Positions 11,119 through 19,658 of a stretch of 64,000 nt of DNA are shown here, piece after piece (positions within the stretch are counted from its first letter, which is position 1; the number at the start of each line of letters is the position of its first letter). This DNA is from Glutamicibacter creatinolyticus (GTDB taxonomy: Bacteria; Actinomycetota; Actinomycetes; Actinomycetales; Micrococcaceae), in assembly GCF_006094275.1 (NCBI RefSeq), contig NZ_CP034412.1, positions 2,356,001-2,420,000 on the forward strand, written 5' to 3'. Position numbers and translations under genes: made by a program. The notes below the pieces were generated by a model. The model was not told the DNA's origin. It saw only the letters and a program-made list of their open reading frames with translations, and made no database searches.

Positions 11119-12318
11119 ATGTCTAGAATCTCCCGCCGCATTGGCGCCATCTCCGAATCCGCAACCCTGGCGGTGGACGCCAAGGCCAAGGCGCTGAAGG
11201 CCGCCGGCCGTCCGGTGATCGGGTTTGGTGCCGGCGAGCCGGATTTCCCGACCCCCGACTACATTGTCCAGGCCGCCGTGCAGGCCGCGCAGGACCCGCG
11301 CAACCACCGCTACTCCCCGGCCGCTGGCCTGCCGGAGCTGCGTGAGGCAGTGGCGGAAAAGACGCTGCGCGATTCGGGCTACAAGGTCAAACCGAATCAG
11401 GTGCTGATCACCAATGGCGGCAAGCAGGCGGTCTACAACACGTTCGCCACCCTGCTGGATCCGGGCGATGAGGTCATCATCCCCGCCCCTTACTGGACGA
11501 CCTACCCGGAGGCGGTGCGCCTGCACGGCGGGGTTCCGGTGTCCGTGTTCGCCGGCCCGGAACAGGGCTACAAGGTCACCGTGGAGCAGCTGGAGTCGGT
11601 TCTGAGCGAACGCAGCAAGGTGCTGCTTTTCGTCTCCCCGTCGAACCCGACCGGCGCCGTCTACTCCCCCGCCGAGGTCGCTGAGATTGGCCGCTGGGCG
11701 GCCAGCAAGGGCCTGTGGGTGGTCACCGACGAGATTTATGAGCACCTGACCTATGGGCAGGCGGAGTTCTCCTCGATCGCCACGCTGGTGCCGGAGCTGG
11801 CCGACAAGGTCGTGGTGCTGAACGGCGTCGCCAAGACCTACGCCATGACCGGCTGGCGGGTGGGCTGGATGATCGGCCCCAGTGATGTCATCAAGGCCGC
11901 CACGAACCTGCAGTCCCACGCCACCTCCAACGTGGCCAACGTGTCCCAGCGCGCCGCCCTGGCCGCGGTGGCCGGGCCGCTTGATGCGGTGAACGAGATG
12001 AAAACCGCGTTCAATCGCCGCCGGTTGGCGATCGTCGAGGCGCTGAACGCCATTGACGGGCTCTCCTGCCCCACCCCGGAGGGCGCCTTCTACGCCTACT
12101 CGGATGTGCGCGGCCTGCTGGGGCGCGAGATCCGCGGGAAGGTGAGCACCACCAGCGCCGAACTGGCCGCGCTGATCCTGGAGGAGGCCGAGGTTGCGGT
12201 GGTGCCCGGTGAGGCCTTTGGCCCTTCCGGCTTCATCCGCATGTCCTATGCCCTGGGCGACGCGGACCTGGCCGAGGGCGTCGCCCGGATGGCCGCCCTG
12301 CTGGGCGAAGCCAAGTAG
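11119..12318 (+). CDS. Pyridoxal phosphate-dependent aminotransferase (aspartate aminotransferase type, class I)
   Basis: About 399 residues; a class I aminotransferase of the AspC/AspB type that would exchange amino groups between aspartate (or a similar amino acid) and 2-oxoglutarate. It begins [20 protein letters not shown] and contains [39 protein letters not shown] (PLP-binding Asp and Tyr) and [17 protein letters not shown] with the Schiff-base lysine. The ATG at 11119 is favoured since AGGA lies 11 bases upstream; the ATG at 11107 has no space for a ribosome site. Precise substrate is inferred from family only. A palindromic GGTACGTACTC lies about 30 bases upstream. Confidence 0.92.
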   Translation: MSRISRRIGAISESATLAVDAKAKALKAAGRPVIGFGAGEPDFPTPDYIVQAAVQAAQDPRNHRYSPAAGLPELREAVAEKTLRDSGYKVKPNQVLITNGGKQAVYNTFATLLDPGDEVIIPAPYWTTYPEAVRLHGGVPVSVFAGPEQGYKVTVEQLESVLSERSKVLLFVSPSNPTGAVYSPAEVAEIGRWAASKGLWVVTDEIYEHLTYGQAEFSSIATLVPELADKVVVLNGVAKTYAMTGWRVGWMIGPSDVIKAATNLQSHATSNVANVSQRAALAAVAGPLDAVNEMKTAFNRRRLAIVEALNAIDGLSCPTPEGAFYAYSDVRGLLGREIRGKVSTTSAELAALILEEAEVAVVPGEAFGPSGFIRMSYALGDADLAEGVARMAALLGEAK

Positions 12319-12353
12319 CACTGGCGCCCTGAGCGGCACCGAATACGCATCAC

Positions 12354-12393
12354 GGCTGTGGCCGGAACCTGGGTTCAGGTTCCGGCCACAGCC
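12354..12393. terminator. Bidirectional terminator between aminotransferase and response regulator
   Basis: Perfect 18-bp stem GGCTGTGGCCGGAACCTG with its complement around a GGTT loop, between two convergent genes. No long T-run on either side. Confidence 0.75.
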
Positions 12394-12415
12394 GCTCCGG
12401 GCTTTCGGGCACCGG

Positions 12416-13099
12416 TCACAGGATCTTGCGGTCCACCGCCCACCGGGTCAGTTCATGGCGGTTGGACAGCTGCAGCTTGCGCAGCACGTTGGAGACATGG
12501 GACTCGACGGTCTTGACCGAGATGAACAGCTCCTTGGCCACTTCCTTGTAGCTGTAGCCGCGGGCGATCAGCCGCATCACCTGCAGTTCCCGATCCGAGA
12601 GCAGGTCCAGTTCGGTGTCGATTTGCTCGGGCTGGCTGCTGCCGAAGGCGTCCAGCACGAACCCGGCCAGCCGGGGTGAGAAGACCGCGTCCCCGCCAGC
12701 CACCCGACGCACTGCATCGGAAATCTCGGGACCGGAAATGCTCTTGGTGACATAGCCGCGCGCCCCACTGCGGATCACCGTGACCACGTCATGGGCCGCA
12801 TCCGACACGCTCAACGCCAAGAAGCGGGTCTGCGCCAGCAGGTGGGCGCACCCGCGCAGCACCTCGGCTCCCCCGCCCCCGCGCCCGCCGGGCAGGTGCA
12901 CGTCCAGCAGCACCACGTCCGGGCACAGTGCGGTGATCTGCTCTACGGCTTGTTCCACGGTGCCGGCCTCCCCAACCACCTTCAGGTCGGGATCCAGGTC
13001 ACTTTTCAGTCCCGAACGAAAGATGGCGTGGTCATCGACCAGCAGCACCCGGATCGGTGCCTCGGGTTCCTGGGTGCCTGCGGGCACTGGGTCAGTCAT
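12416..13099 (-). CDS. LuxR/NarL-family response regulator of the PspC-kinase system
   Basis: DNA-binding response regulator, 227 residues. The receiver has VLLVDDHAIFRSG (acidic pair near 22-23), the phosphoacceptor in DVVLLDVHLPGG (D66) and the conserved Lys in YVTKSISG. The C-terminal LuxR helix-turn-helix reads LSDRELQVMRLIARGYSYKE and VKTVESHVSNVLRKLQ. Its start overlaps the end of the upstream kinase gene by eight bases, so the two are translated together and almost surely form a pair. Family relatives next to PspC-type kinases (Corynebacterium EsrR, Streptomyces MacR, Firmicutes LiaR) answer cell-envelope stress; that role here is an inference. Confidence 0.93.
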   Translation of the reverse strand: MTDPVPAGTQEPEAPIRVLLVDDHAIFRSGLKSDLDPDLKVVGEAGTVEQAVEQITALCPDVVLLDVHLPGGRGGGGAEVLRGCAHLLAQTRFLALSVSDAAHDVVTVIRSGARGYVTKSISGPEISDAVRRVAGGDAVFSPRLAGFVLDAFGSSQPEQIDTELDLLSDRELQVMRLIARGYSYKEVAKELFISVKTVESHVSNVLRKLQLSNRHELTRWAVDRKIL

Positions 13100-14366
13100 G
13101 GTGGTTTGCCTTTCCTGCCGTGGTGCGCGGCATCTTCAACTGTATTTCGGTTCCCTGCTCGCCGCTGCGGATCTTCGCCTCGCCGCCGGCCCGCTCCATC
13201 CGGCCCAGGATCGATTCGCGCACGCCCTGCCGGTCCGGGTCAATGTCCTGTGGGTCAAAGCCGTCCCCGCGGTCGCGGATGAAAACCTCCACGGCCTGCT
13301 CACCGCATTCAATGAACACCGAGATCAGCCCGGTTGCGTGCTTGGCCGCGTTCATCATGGCCTCCCGGCTGGCCTGCACCAGGGCGTGCTGCCCCTCGAA
13401 CCCCTGTGCGGAGCCCACGGAGACCACATCCACCTCGCGCAGCATCAGCTGCTCGATTTGCGCCGCTTCCTGGGAGATCTCGGCCACCACGTCCCCCTCG
13501 GAGACGTCCTCGTCCCCGTACAGCCACTGGCGCAGTTCACGTTCCTGGCTGCGGGCCAGGGCCCGCACCGCGGCCGGGTCACCGGCCCGCTTCTGGATCA
13601 CGGCCAGGGTCTGCAGCACCGAGTCGTGCAGGTGTGCGGCGAACTCGGCGCGCTGTGCCGCGGCCTGGCGGGAACTGCGTTCGGCCAGGTAGTCACGCCA
13701 CAGCCTGGTGCCGAAGGGCAGCAGCACCACCAGCGCCCCGCCGAAGATCGCCAGCGCCGCCCAGATCCCGCCGATCAGATCCGAGGTGCTCACCGTCCCG
13801 TTGACAATCAGCAGCAGCCCGCCAATGACCAGCAGCAGCCCGACCACCAGCCGGCTCAGCGCCCCGGCACGTTCCCTGCGGGTGGCCTGCGGGCCGCCGC
13901 GCCCGTCAATCTGCAGCCAGGCCAGCAGCACCCCGGCCACGATCCCAATGCTTGGCCAGATCAGATCCCAGCGGATGTTCCACCCCAGCCATTGGCCCAG
14001 GGCCAGCAGGGCCAGCACCGTGAGCACCACGCCCACAAGCACCTCACGCATGGATCCCAGCTTCAGGGCGACTTCTCGGGGGTTCAGGCTGCCGGGGGCG
14101 TCCAGGCCCAACTCCTCGGCCAGGCTGCGCCGCCGGGTGCCGGTGCTGCGCTGCTCATCGGCCTGGGACTCCTGGCTGCTGGGGGTGAACACCCACAGCC
14201 AGGCGTACAGCACGGCCCCGATGCCGCCGATGGCCGTCAACAGCAAAAACCCCAGGCGCACGTAGCTGACCGGCAGGTTCAGGTGCTCGGCCAGCCCTGC
14301 GCAGACACCAGCCAGCAGGCGCGATTCGCTTCTGACGATGCGCCGGGGCTGCTCGGGTGTCTCCAT
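13092..14366 (-). CDS. Sensor histidine kinase with N-terminal PspC domain
   Basis: 424 residues. Residues 8-60 are a PspC domain (RSESRLLAGVCAGLAEHLNL followed by a membrane helix); four more hydrophobic segments lie between about 108 and 220. The dimerisation/phosphoacceptor motif is EFAAHLHDSVLQTL with H247, of the HisKA_3 class. The ATP-binding part contains SREAMMNAAKHA (N box) and RDRGDGFDPQDI (G1). It has no sizeable extracellular domain, so it probably senses membrane state or partner proteins. Coupled to the response regulator downstream and divergent from a PspC-LiaF-like gene; this resembles actinobacterial EsrISR and Firmicutes LiaFSR. The kinase half is conventional; the stimulus is unknown. 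Confidence 0.93.
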   Translation of the reverse strand: METPEQPRRIVRSESRLLAGVCAGLAEHLNLPVSYVRLGFLLLTAIGGIGAVLYAWLWVFTPSSQESQADEQRSTGTRRRSLAEELGLDAPGSLNPREVALKLGSMREVLVGVVLTVLALLALGQWLGWNIRWDLIWPSIGIVAGVLLAWLQIDGRGGPQATRRERAGALSRLVVGLLLVIGGLLLIVNGTVSTSDLIGGIWAALAIFGGALVVLLPFGTRLWRDYLAERSSRQAAAQRAEFAAHLHDSVLQTLAVIQKRAGDPAAVRALARSQERELRQWLYGDEDVSEGDVVAEISQEAAQIEQLMLREVDVVSVGSAQGFEGQHALVQASREAMMNAAKHATGLISVFIECGEQAVEVFIRDRGDGFDPQDIDPDRQGVRESILGRMERAGGEAKIRSGEQGTEIQLKMPRTTAGKANHHD

Positions 14367-14440
14367 GGTTCAAGTCAAGCATGTTCGCAGGGTCTTTCCC
14401 CAGACCCACGTGGCGTTTTACGGGTGCCCTCAGGGTCGAA

Positions 14441-14456
14441 TCAGGGTAGTACCTCA
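14441..14456. promoter_or_regulatory. Candidate operator between divergent PspC genes
   Basis: Imperfect inverted repeat TCAGGGTAGTACCTCA with core GGTA-G-TACC, in the 126-base divergent region between the PspC kinase and the PspC-LiaF-like gene. It shares the AGTACC half-site with the palindrome at 16147-16162, making it a plausible site for the regulator at 12416-13099. No binding data. Confidence 0.35.
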
Positions 14457-14492
14457 TAGCGGGGGCGGGGCAAGGCGCGAAAGAATGGGGGC

Positions 14493-15890
14493 ATGGACCA
14501 AGATCACTCCTCGCACAAAATCTTCGACAGCCTGCGTCAGCAGCAGATCCGCCGCAGCGAATCGCAGTGGCTGGGCGGCGTGGCCGCCGGCATCGCGCAG
14601 CGCCTGCAGGTTGACGCGGTGCTGGTGCGCGGTGTGGCGGTCGCCCTGGCCCTGCTGGGCGGAGTGGGCTTGATCGCCTACGGCCTGGCGTGGGCGTTCC
14701 TGCCGGATGAGAACGGCCAAATCCACGTCGAGCAGGCGCTGCAGAAGAACTGGACCAGCGGCATGACCGGTGCCCTGGTCACCTTCCTGCTCGGTGTCGG
14801 GCCCGCCCCCTGGGCCTTTAGCAGCATCGCCCCGTTCGTGTGGCCGCTGCTGATTGTCGCCGGCGTGCTGTTCGTGGTCTTTAGCCGCAACAACACGAAG
14901 TTCGCCCGCGGTCCGCGCCCCACCGACACCGCCGCCCCGACCTATCCGGCGGATGCCAGCGGACACACCGGCAGCACCGCAGTGGTGCTGCATGATCCGG
15001 AAGTCAGCTGGCAGGACCCGGCTCCTTCAGCGAACCCGGTGGATGACACGGTCCGCGCTGAGCAGGACCTGCCACGGCAGCCCGGGCCGCAGAACATCTT
15101 CGGGCGTTCGGCCTCCGACGCACCACCTCGTTCCCGCTTCAACATCAAGGAGCCCACCATGGAGTCCGATTCGGGCCACTACTTCCCCGGCACCCAGCCC
15201 CCTTCCGGGCAGGATGAGTACCCCGGCAAGGATTACTACACCGGGAAGGAGTCCAAGGGCAAGCAGAAGATTCCGTTGGCACCCCCGATCCCAGGTTGGG
15301 TGGCCACCATCATTGTCGGGGCGACGGCACTGATCATTGCCGTGGTCTTCGGCCTTGATTACCTCGGACTGGTCGACTTCCCCGGCGGCTCCTGGCCGTT
15401 GGCGCTGTCCCTGGGCCTGCTCTTCGTGGGTCTGGCCCTGGTGATCGCGGCCCTGGCGCACCGCACCAGTGGGGGCCTGCTGGGGTTGGCGATCCCGCTG
15501 CTGGTGCTGACCCTGATCTTCGGCAACTCCGGGGCCGTAAGCAGCACCGGATTTGGCACCAGCTCCGGTGGGGTCATCACTTCGGACAGCGACGGCGAGT
15601 ACAACGCGATCTTCAGCAACGCCACCATCGACCTGCGCCAGTACGCCGACATCACCTCACCGACCACCGTTGAGGTCAACACCGTCTTTGCCTCGGTGAA
15701 CCTGCGGCTGCCCGAGGAAGTGCCGGTACGCATCCAAAGTGATGGCATCTTCCTCTCCCAGCACGGTAGCGGCGCCCCAGGGAGCAGCGACTCGAGCAAA
15801 CCACTGCTGATCGTGGACGTGAACGGCGCCTTCTCAAAGATCAATGCGCTGCCCTCGGACTCCAGCACCGTGACCACCCCAGATTTCTAA
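14493..15890 (+). CDS. PspC domain protein with LiaF-like C-terminal domain
   Basis: 465 residues. Residues about 16-75 form a PspC domain (RRSESQWLGGVAAGIAQRLQ, then a membrane helix); further membrane segments follow near 90-130. A Pro/Ser/Gly-rich hydrophilic linker spans roughly 140-260, then three to four more hydrophobic segments (about 265-350). The final 110 residues are a beta-rich region (FSNATIDLRQYADI, VFASVNLRLPEEVPV) like the LiaF C-terminal domain. LiaF-type proteins restrain or tune a cognate kinase in envelope-stress systems; the divergent PspC kinase suggests that partnership. ATG start, no strong ribosome site seen. Followed by two small membrane genes. Confidence 0.85.
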   Translation: MDQDHSSHKIFDSLRQQQIRRSESQWLGGVAAGIAQRLQVDAVLVRGVAVALALLGGVGLIAYGLAWAFLPDENGQIHVEQALQKNWTSGMTGALVTFLLGVGPAPWAFSSIAPFVWPLLIVAGVLFVVFSRNNTKFARGPRPTDTAAPTYPADASGHTGSTAVVLHDPEVSWQDPAPSANPVDDTVRAEQDLPRQPGPQNIFGRSASDAPPRSRFNIKEPTMESDSGHYFPGTQPPSGQDEYPGKDYYTGKESKGKQKIPLAPPIPGWVATIIVGATALIIAVVFGLDYLGLVDFPGGSWPLALSLGLLFVGLALVIAALAHRTSGGLLGLAIPLLVLTLIFGNSGAVSSTGFGTSSGGVITSDSDGEYNAIFSNATIDLRQYADITSPTTVEVNTVFASVNLRLPEEVPVRIQSDGIFLSQHGSGAPGSSDSSKPLLIVDVNGAFSKINALPSDSSTVTTPDF

Positions 15891-15902
15891 GGATGAGCAA
15901 CA

Positions 15903-16148
15903 ATGACTCCCGAAAAATATGACCGTTCCAAGTTCCCCACCGGAACCCTGGTATTCGGATTGATCCTGGTTCTGGTGGCGCTGGCACAATTGAGCCGTCA
16001 CGTGCTGTCCTGGGACTTCGACGCCCCGCTGTTCTTTATCGCGTTGATCGCCCTGGCCGGCATCGCGTTGATCGTCTCGGGCATCGGCTCGGCCCGGCGT
16101 GCGGCCAAACGCAAGGAGTACCCGCCACACGACTCGACCACCTTCTAG
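15903..16148 (+). CDS. Small two-helix membrane protein in PspC cluster
   Basis: 81 residues with two hydrophobic segments (TLVFGLILVLVALAQL and LFFIALIALAGIALIVSGIG) and a basic C-terminal tail. No family is recognised. AAGGATGA stands upstream of the ATG, only 12 bases after the stop of the PspC-LiaF-like gene, so it is in that operon and may be an accessory membrane component. Its stop codon overlaps a perfect palindrome (16147-16162). Confidence 0.8.
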   Translation: MTPEKYDRSKFPTGTLVFGLILVLVALAQLSRHVLSWDFDAPLFFIALIALAGIALIVSGIGSARRAAKRKEYPPHDSTTF

Positions 16149-16162
16149 TACCCTGGGGTACT
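16147..16162. promoter_or_regulatory. AGTACCC-TG-GGGTACT palindrome, candidate operator
   Basis: Perfect 7-bp inverted repeat with a 2-base spacer, starting in the stop codon of the preceding gene and about 80 bases upstream of the small PspC gene. The arms share AGTACC with the repeat at 14441-14456. Either a response-regulator site or, less likely, a weak hairpin. Confidence 0.4.
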
Positions 16163-16241
16163 TTCACCCCGTGGCCCGTCCCCGAGGCGGACGTTGGCCG
16201 AACCCATTCTTTTGACGAGCACTATCTAAGGACGGACCCTG

Positions 16242-16484
16242 ATGGATAAATTCTTCAACTCCCTGCGTTCCATGCCGCTGCGTCGCGGACCGGCGCGCAT
16301 GGCCGGCGGTGTGGCCGGCGGCATTGCCGACAAGTTCGGCTGGGACGTTTCGCTTGTGCGGATCGCGATGCTGCTCTCCTTCCTGCTGCCGGTCATTGGC
16401 ATTGGCGCCTACATCGTGGCGTGGCTGCTGATTCCGGCCCAGGATGGCAGCATTATCCTGCAAAAGTGGTTGCGCGCGCTGTAG
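16242..16484 (+). CDS. Small PspC domain protein
   Basis: 80-residue protein that is essentially a single PspC domain: GPARMAGGVAGGIADKFGWD followed by the membrane segment IAMLLSFLLPVIGIGAYIVA. The ATG is preceded by AAGGA. Third PspC-containing gene in this cluster and behind its own candidate operator, so it may be a target of the two-component system. PspC domains in Gram-positive bacteria act as membrane-stress sensors or partners of kinases; the specific role is inferred. Confidence 0.88.
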   Translation: MDKFFNSLRSMPLRRGPARMAGGVAGGIADKFGWDVSLVRIAMLLSFLLPVIGIGAYIVAWLLIPAQDGSIILQKWLRAL

Positions 16485-16513
16485 CAGCCGCGTCCCGGCA
16501 AGCGGAGCGAGAG

Positions 16514-16560
16514 TGGCGGCGAGTACACCGGAAGGGATCTTCCCGGTGTACTCGCCGCCA
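16514..16560. terminator. Large hairpin after the PspC cluster
   Basis: Eighteen-base perfect arms TGGCGGCGAGTACACCGG and complement, extended by AAG/CTT past one bulged base, GGAT loop. No long T-run follows. The remaining 150 bases before pfkA hold no gene I can support. Confidence 0.65.
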
Positions 16561-16717
16561 CATCCTTAAGCCGATAGACTCGCAACGTAGACGGCTCAAC
16601 GGGGCGCTGTGGACAACGACAGATGATGAACAGATCCAATCCATGAGGGTAGCTGGCCCGCCGGTCCTGCTCCCCACTCATCGGTGCGGCTGTTCGTCCC
16701 GGCAGAAATGAGCAGAT

Positions 16718-17746
16718 ATGCGTATTGGCCTGTTGACCTCCGGCGGCGACTGCCCCGGCTTGAACGCCGTCATCCGCGGCGCCGTGCTGAACGGCATCAA
16801 AAGCTACGACTATGAATTCGTCGGGTTCCGTGACGGCTGGCGCGGGGTCAAGGAAGGCGACCTGATGCCGCTGCCGCGCCACCAGGTGCGCGGCATCTCC
16901 AAGCAGGGCGGAACAATCCTGGGCACCTCACGCACCAACCCGTTCGAGGGCGAAAACGGGGGTCCGGAGCAGATCCGCCAGACCCTGGCCCGCCTGGAGG
17001 TGGACGCGGTCATCGCGATCGGCGGGGAGGGCACCCTGGCCGGGGCCCAGCGCCTGTGCGAAGCGGGACTGCCGATTGTCGGAGTCCCCAAGACCATCGA
17101 CAACGACCTGGACGCCACCGACTACACCTTCGGCTTCGACACCGCCAACCAGATCGCCGTGGAGGCCATTGACCGGCTGCGCACCACCGGCGAATCCCAC
17201 CACCGGTGCATGGTGGCCGAGGTGATGGGCCGCGACGTGGGCTGGATTGCCCTGCACGCCGGCATGGCCTCCGGCGCCCACGCGATCCTGATCCCCGAGG
17301 TGTCCACCAGCATGGAACAGATCTTCACCTGGGTGCGTGAAGCCCACGAACGTGGCCGCGCACCGCTGGTGGTGGTGTCCGAGGGGTTCGTGCCCGAGGG
17401 TGAGGATGCCGCGTTCAGCTCCCGCGGGGTGGACCGCCATGGTCGGCCACGGCTGGGTGGGATCGGTGAAGTCCTGGCCCCGCTCATTGAGCAGAACACC
17501 GGCCTGGAAACCCGTGCCACCGTGCTGGGACACATTCAGCGCGGCGGCGTGCCGACCGCCTTTGACCGGGTGCTGGCCACCCGCCTGGGCATGGCGTCGG
17601 TGGATTCGGTGGCTGCCGGCCAGTGGGGCACCATGGTGGCCCTGCACGGCACGCAGATCAACCGGGTCCCGCTCAGCGCGGCGGTGAACAACCTCAAGCG
17701 CGTACCGCAGGACCGCTATGACGAGGCAAAGATCCTCTTCGGCTGA
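16718..17746 (+). CDS. pfkA: 6-phosphofructokinase
   Basis: 342 residues, phosphorylates fructose 6-phosphate in glycolysis. Landmarks: IGLLTSGGDCPGLNAVIRG at the N-terminus, IGGEGTLAGAQRL (the phosphoryl-donor loop), PKTIDNDLDATDYTFGF (catalytic Asp in TIDND) and LGHIQRGGVPTAFDRVLAT. The Gly after Glu in GGEGT is the residue usually linked with ATP rather than pyrophosphate use, whereas Lys in PKTIDND is typical of mixed actinobacterial enzymes, so ATP use is likely but not certain. ATG start with a modest AGAAATGAG upstream. Monocistronic, followed by a strong hairpin. Confidence 0.96.
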   Translation: MRIGLLTSGGDCPGLNAVIRGAVLNGIKSYDYEFVGFRDGWRGVKEGDLMPLPRHQVRGISKQGGTILGTSRTNPFEGENGGPEQIRQTLARLEVDAVIAIGGEGTLAGAQRLCEAGLPIVGVPKTIDNDLDATDYTFGFDTANQIAVEAIDRLRTTGESHHRCMVAEVMGRDVGWIALHAGMASGAHAILIPEVSTSMEQIFTWVREAHERGRAPLVVVSEGFVPEGEDAAFSSRGVDRHGRPRLGGIGEVLAPLIEQNTGLETRATVLGHIQRGGVPTAFDRVLATRLGMASVDSVAAGQWGTMVALHGTQINRVPLSAAVNNLKRVPQDRYDEAKILFG

Positions 17747-17762
17747 CCCGGCCGCACATCAT

Positions 17763-17799
17763 CCCGGCCCCGGCCCCCATCGCGGGGCCGGGGCCGGGG
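17763..17799 (+). terminator. Terminator of pfkA
   Basis: Fifteen-base perfect GC-only stem CCCGGCCCCGGCCCC with complement, 6-base loop, followed by GCGTTTAAC. Starts 16 bases after the pfkA stop. Confidence 0.8.
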
Positions 17800-17880
17800 C
17801 GTTTAACGGCCGCAGGCCACCGCCGCCCTCCAGAGAAAGAAGGCAGCGGTGGCCCGCGGCGGTGCGTACTTGGCGCCTGG

Positions 17881-18960
17881 TCAGCCGCGTGGCGGGCGCA
17901 GGAAGCCGGTGAACCGGCCGGCCACCTGGCCGGCCTCCGGTGAAACGATGACCTCCTGGGCGGCCGGGTAGCTGCTTTCACCGTCCTGGACCACCAGTTC
18001 GGCATCCGGCTGCACATTGCGGCGCAGCGTGGCCAGGGCAATCGGCCCGGCCTCGTAGTGCAATGCCACCGAGGTGACCCGGCCGACAACCCGTTCCCCG
18101 TCCTTGACCGGTGAACCGGGCGCAGGCAGGGTGTGCATGGACCCGTCCAGGTGCAGCATCGCCAGGCGACGCGGCGGATGGCCCAGGTTGTGCACCCGGG
18201 CAATGGTTTCCTGGCCCTTGTAGCAGCCCTTGTTCAGGTGCACCGCGGTACGCAGCCAGTCCAGTTCGTGCGGGATGCTCTTGTCATCGGTGTCCACGAT
18301 GAACCGCGGCTCCCAGGCCGCGATGCGAAGCGCCTCCACCGCCATGGTCCCGGCCAGGGACAGGTCCCCGACCAGGGAGGCCAGCTGCTCCAGCGGCACG
18401 ATGTACTCAAACCAGGGCCGTTCCAGGCCCGGGTGCTCCCCGGTGGAGTACGCATGTCCCCCGCCGATCACATTCGGCCAGGGGTTCTCCCACACCACAT
18501 CGCCCAGTTCGGGGCGCGGCCTGGTGCTGGCAATGACCCCGTGGGTGTTTGAACAATCCACGACTTCAACCCGGGACATGAACCGCATCGAGTTCAGGTA
18601 CTCGGCCAGCGGTTCGCCGCGCCCGGGCTCGGCGCTGATCCACAACAGGTCGTCGGCGGCCAGGATTTTCAGCTCATGCTCCACCCGGCCCTGGACGCTC
18701 AACAGCAGGCTTTGGGTGCTCTGCCCCGGCTTCAGATCGCTCAAGCGCTGGCTGCTGATGGTGTCCAGCCACGTCAAGCGGTCTTCGCCGCGCAGCTGCA
18801 GGATGTCCAGATGGCTCAGGTCCGCCACCGCGGTCCCGTCGAAGAGGCTGCGGGCCTCACGGGTCGGTGCCCCGTAGTGGGCGGCAACCCCGGCATCCAC
18901 GCCGGAGGCCTCCACGGCCCCGTCACGCTGCAGCAGAACCGAAGTGTACTTTTTGCTCAT
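17881..18960 (-). CDS. ygfZ: Folate-binding protein YgfZ/GcvT-like
   Basis: 359 residues, GcvT-fold protein of the YgfZ family that supports Fe-S cluster assembly or repair in a tetrahydrofolate-dependent way. The diagnostic KGCYKGQE motif is present in LNKGCYKGQETIARVHNLG, and the N-terminal FDGTAVADLSHLDILQLRG and DRLTWLDTISSQRL match the family. It overlaps the nitrobindin-like gene by four bases (ATGA), so the two are translationally coupled; both concern iron or heme redox protection. It converges on pfkA. Confidence 0.93.
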   Translation of the reverse strand: MSKKYTSVLLQRDGAVEASGVDAGVAAHYGAPTREARSLFDGTAVADLSHLDILQLRGEDRLTWLDTISSQRLSDLKPGQSTQSLLLSVQGRVEHELKILAADDLLWISAEPGRGEPLAEYLNSMRFMSRVEVVDCSNTHGVIASTRPRPELGDVVWENPWPNVIGGGHAYSTGEHPGLERPWFEYIVPLEQLASLVGDLSLAGTMAVEALRIAAWEPRFIVDTDDKSIPHELDWLRTAVHLNKGCYKGQETIARVHNLGHPPRRLAMLHLDGSMHTLPAPGSPVKDGERVVGRVTSVALHYEAGPIALATLRRNVQPDAELVVQDGESSYPAAQEVIVSPEAGQVAGRFTGFLRPPRG

Positions 18961-19595
18961 TCCTGGTTTCCGTCTTCCCCCGCTTGGCCCGGCTCGGTCT
19001 GGCCAACCCGTTTCAGGGCCGCCGACGCGTGGGCCTTCAAATCACTATCGCCCTGTGAGACGTCCCAACGCCAGAACAGGTCCCCGCCCACCAGCCCGTA
19101 GATGCGGGTCGAGGAGGCGTAGGGCTTGGAGTTTTCGCTGCGCAGCAGGGCCTCGGTCGCCAGCTGGATGCGCGGGCCGTTGATGACCCCGTAGTACAGT
19201 TCGCTGAGACCGCCCGGATGGTTGATGCTGGCCTGGATCTTGAAACCGTCTTCGGTGCGCAGCCTCTCGACATCGTCGGCCGAGCGCAGCACCGGGAACG
19301 GGTCGCCGGGAGTCATACCCGGGCCAGGGTCGGCGGCTTCCTGCTTGCGGTCCAGGGACCAGAAGCCGGACTCGACGGCCAGGGGGCGCAGCCGGGTGCC
19401 TTCGGCATCGGTGAGCCAGGATTCGCTGCGGTACTCCAGGTAGGGCAGACCGGTGTCCCGGAAGGTCACCTGCTGCCAGAAGTGCTCGTCATCTGCTTCG
19501 CCTTCGCCCAGCTTGCCCGAGCCTTCCCAGACACCGATCAGCCAGGACAGCGGAACGAGTTCCGGGGTGAGATCCGTGGGAATTTCAATAGCCAT
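18957..19595 (-). CDS. Nitrobindin-like heme-binding beta-barrel (FABP family) protein
   Basis: About 212 residues of the bacterial FABP-like/nitrobindin family. The GVWEGSG motif near the N-terminus is the family GxWxGxG signature, and the C-terminal LKAHASAALKR contains a His at the place where nitrobindins ligate heme. Characterised relatives (M. tuberculosis Rv2717c, Arabidopsis nitrobindin) bind ferric heme and handle NO or peroxynitrite; that function is inferred. The ATG at 19595 (MAIEIPTDLTPEL) is taken as start; the frame extends to 19637 without conservation. Coupled to ygfZ by a 4-base overlap. Confidence 0.88.
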   Translation of the reverse strand: MAIEIPTDLTPELVPLSWLIGVWEGSGKLGEGEADDEHFWQQVTFRDTGLPYLEYRSESWLTDAEGTRLRPLAVESGFWSLDRKQEAADPGPGMTPGDPFPVLRSADDVERLRTEDGFKIQASINHPGGLSELYYGVINGPRIQLATEALLRSENSKPYASSTRIYGLVGGDLFWRWDVSQGDSDLKAHASAALKRVGQTEPGQAGEDGNQE

Positions 19596-19629
19596 AACGG
19601 CGCTCGCTTTCCGTGGATGTAAATGAAAG

Positions 19630-19655
19630 AGGCGCACACCCTGCGGTGTGCGCCT
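19630..19655 (-). terminator. Hairpin between small membrane gene and nitrobindin-like gene
   Basis: Perfect 11-bp stem AGGCGCACACC with complement around CTGC, directly after the stop of the 39-residue gene. It lies upstream of the nitrobindin-like start, so it would terminate or attenuate the small gene's transcript. Confidence 0.7.
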
Positions 19656-19658
19656 TTC

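Noticed and set aside
12780-14459. 559-codon plus-strand frame over the two-component genes
   Set aside because: Shadow of the kinase and regulator genes, Gln/His/Gly/Pro-rich without domain features.
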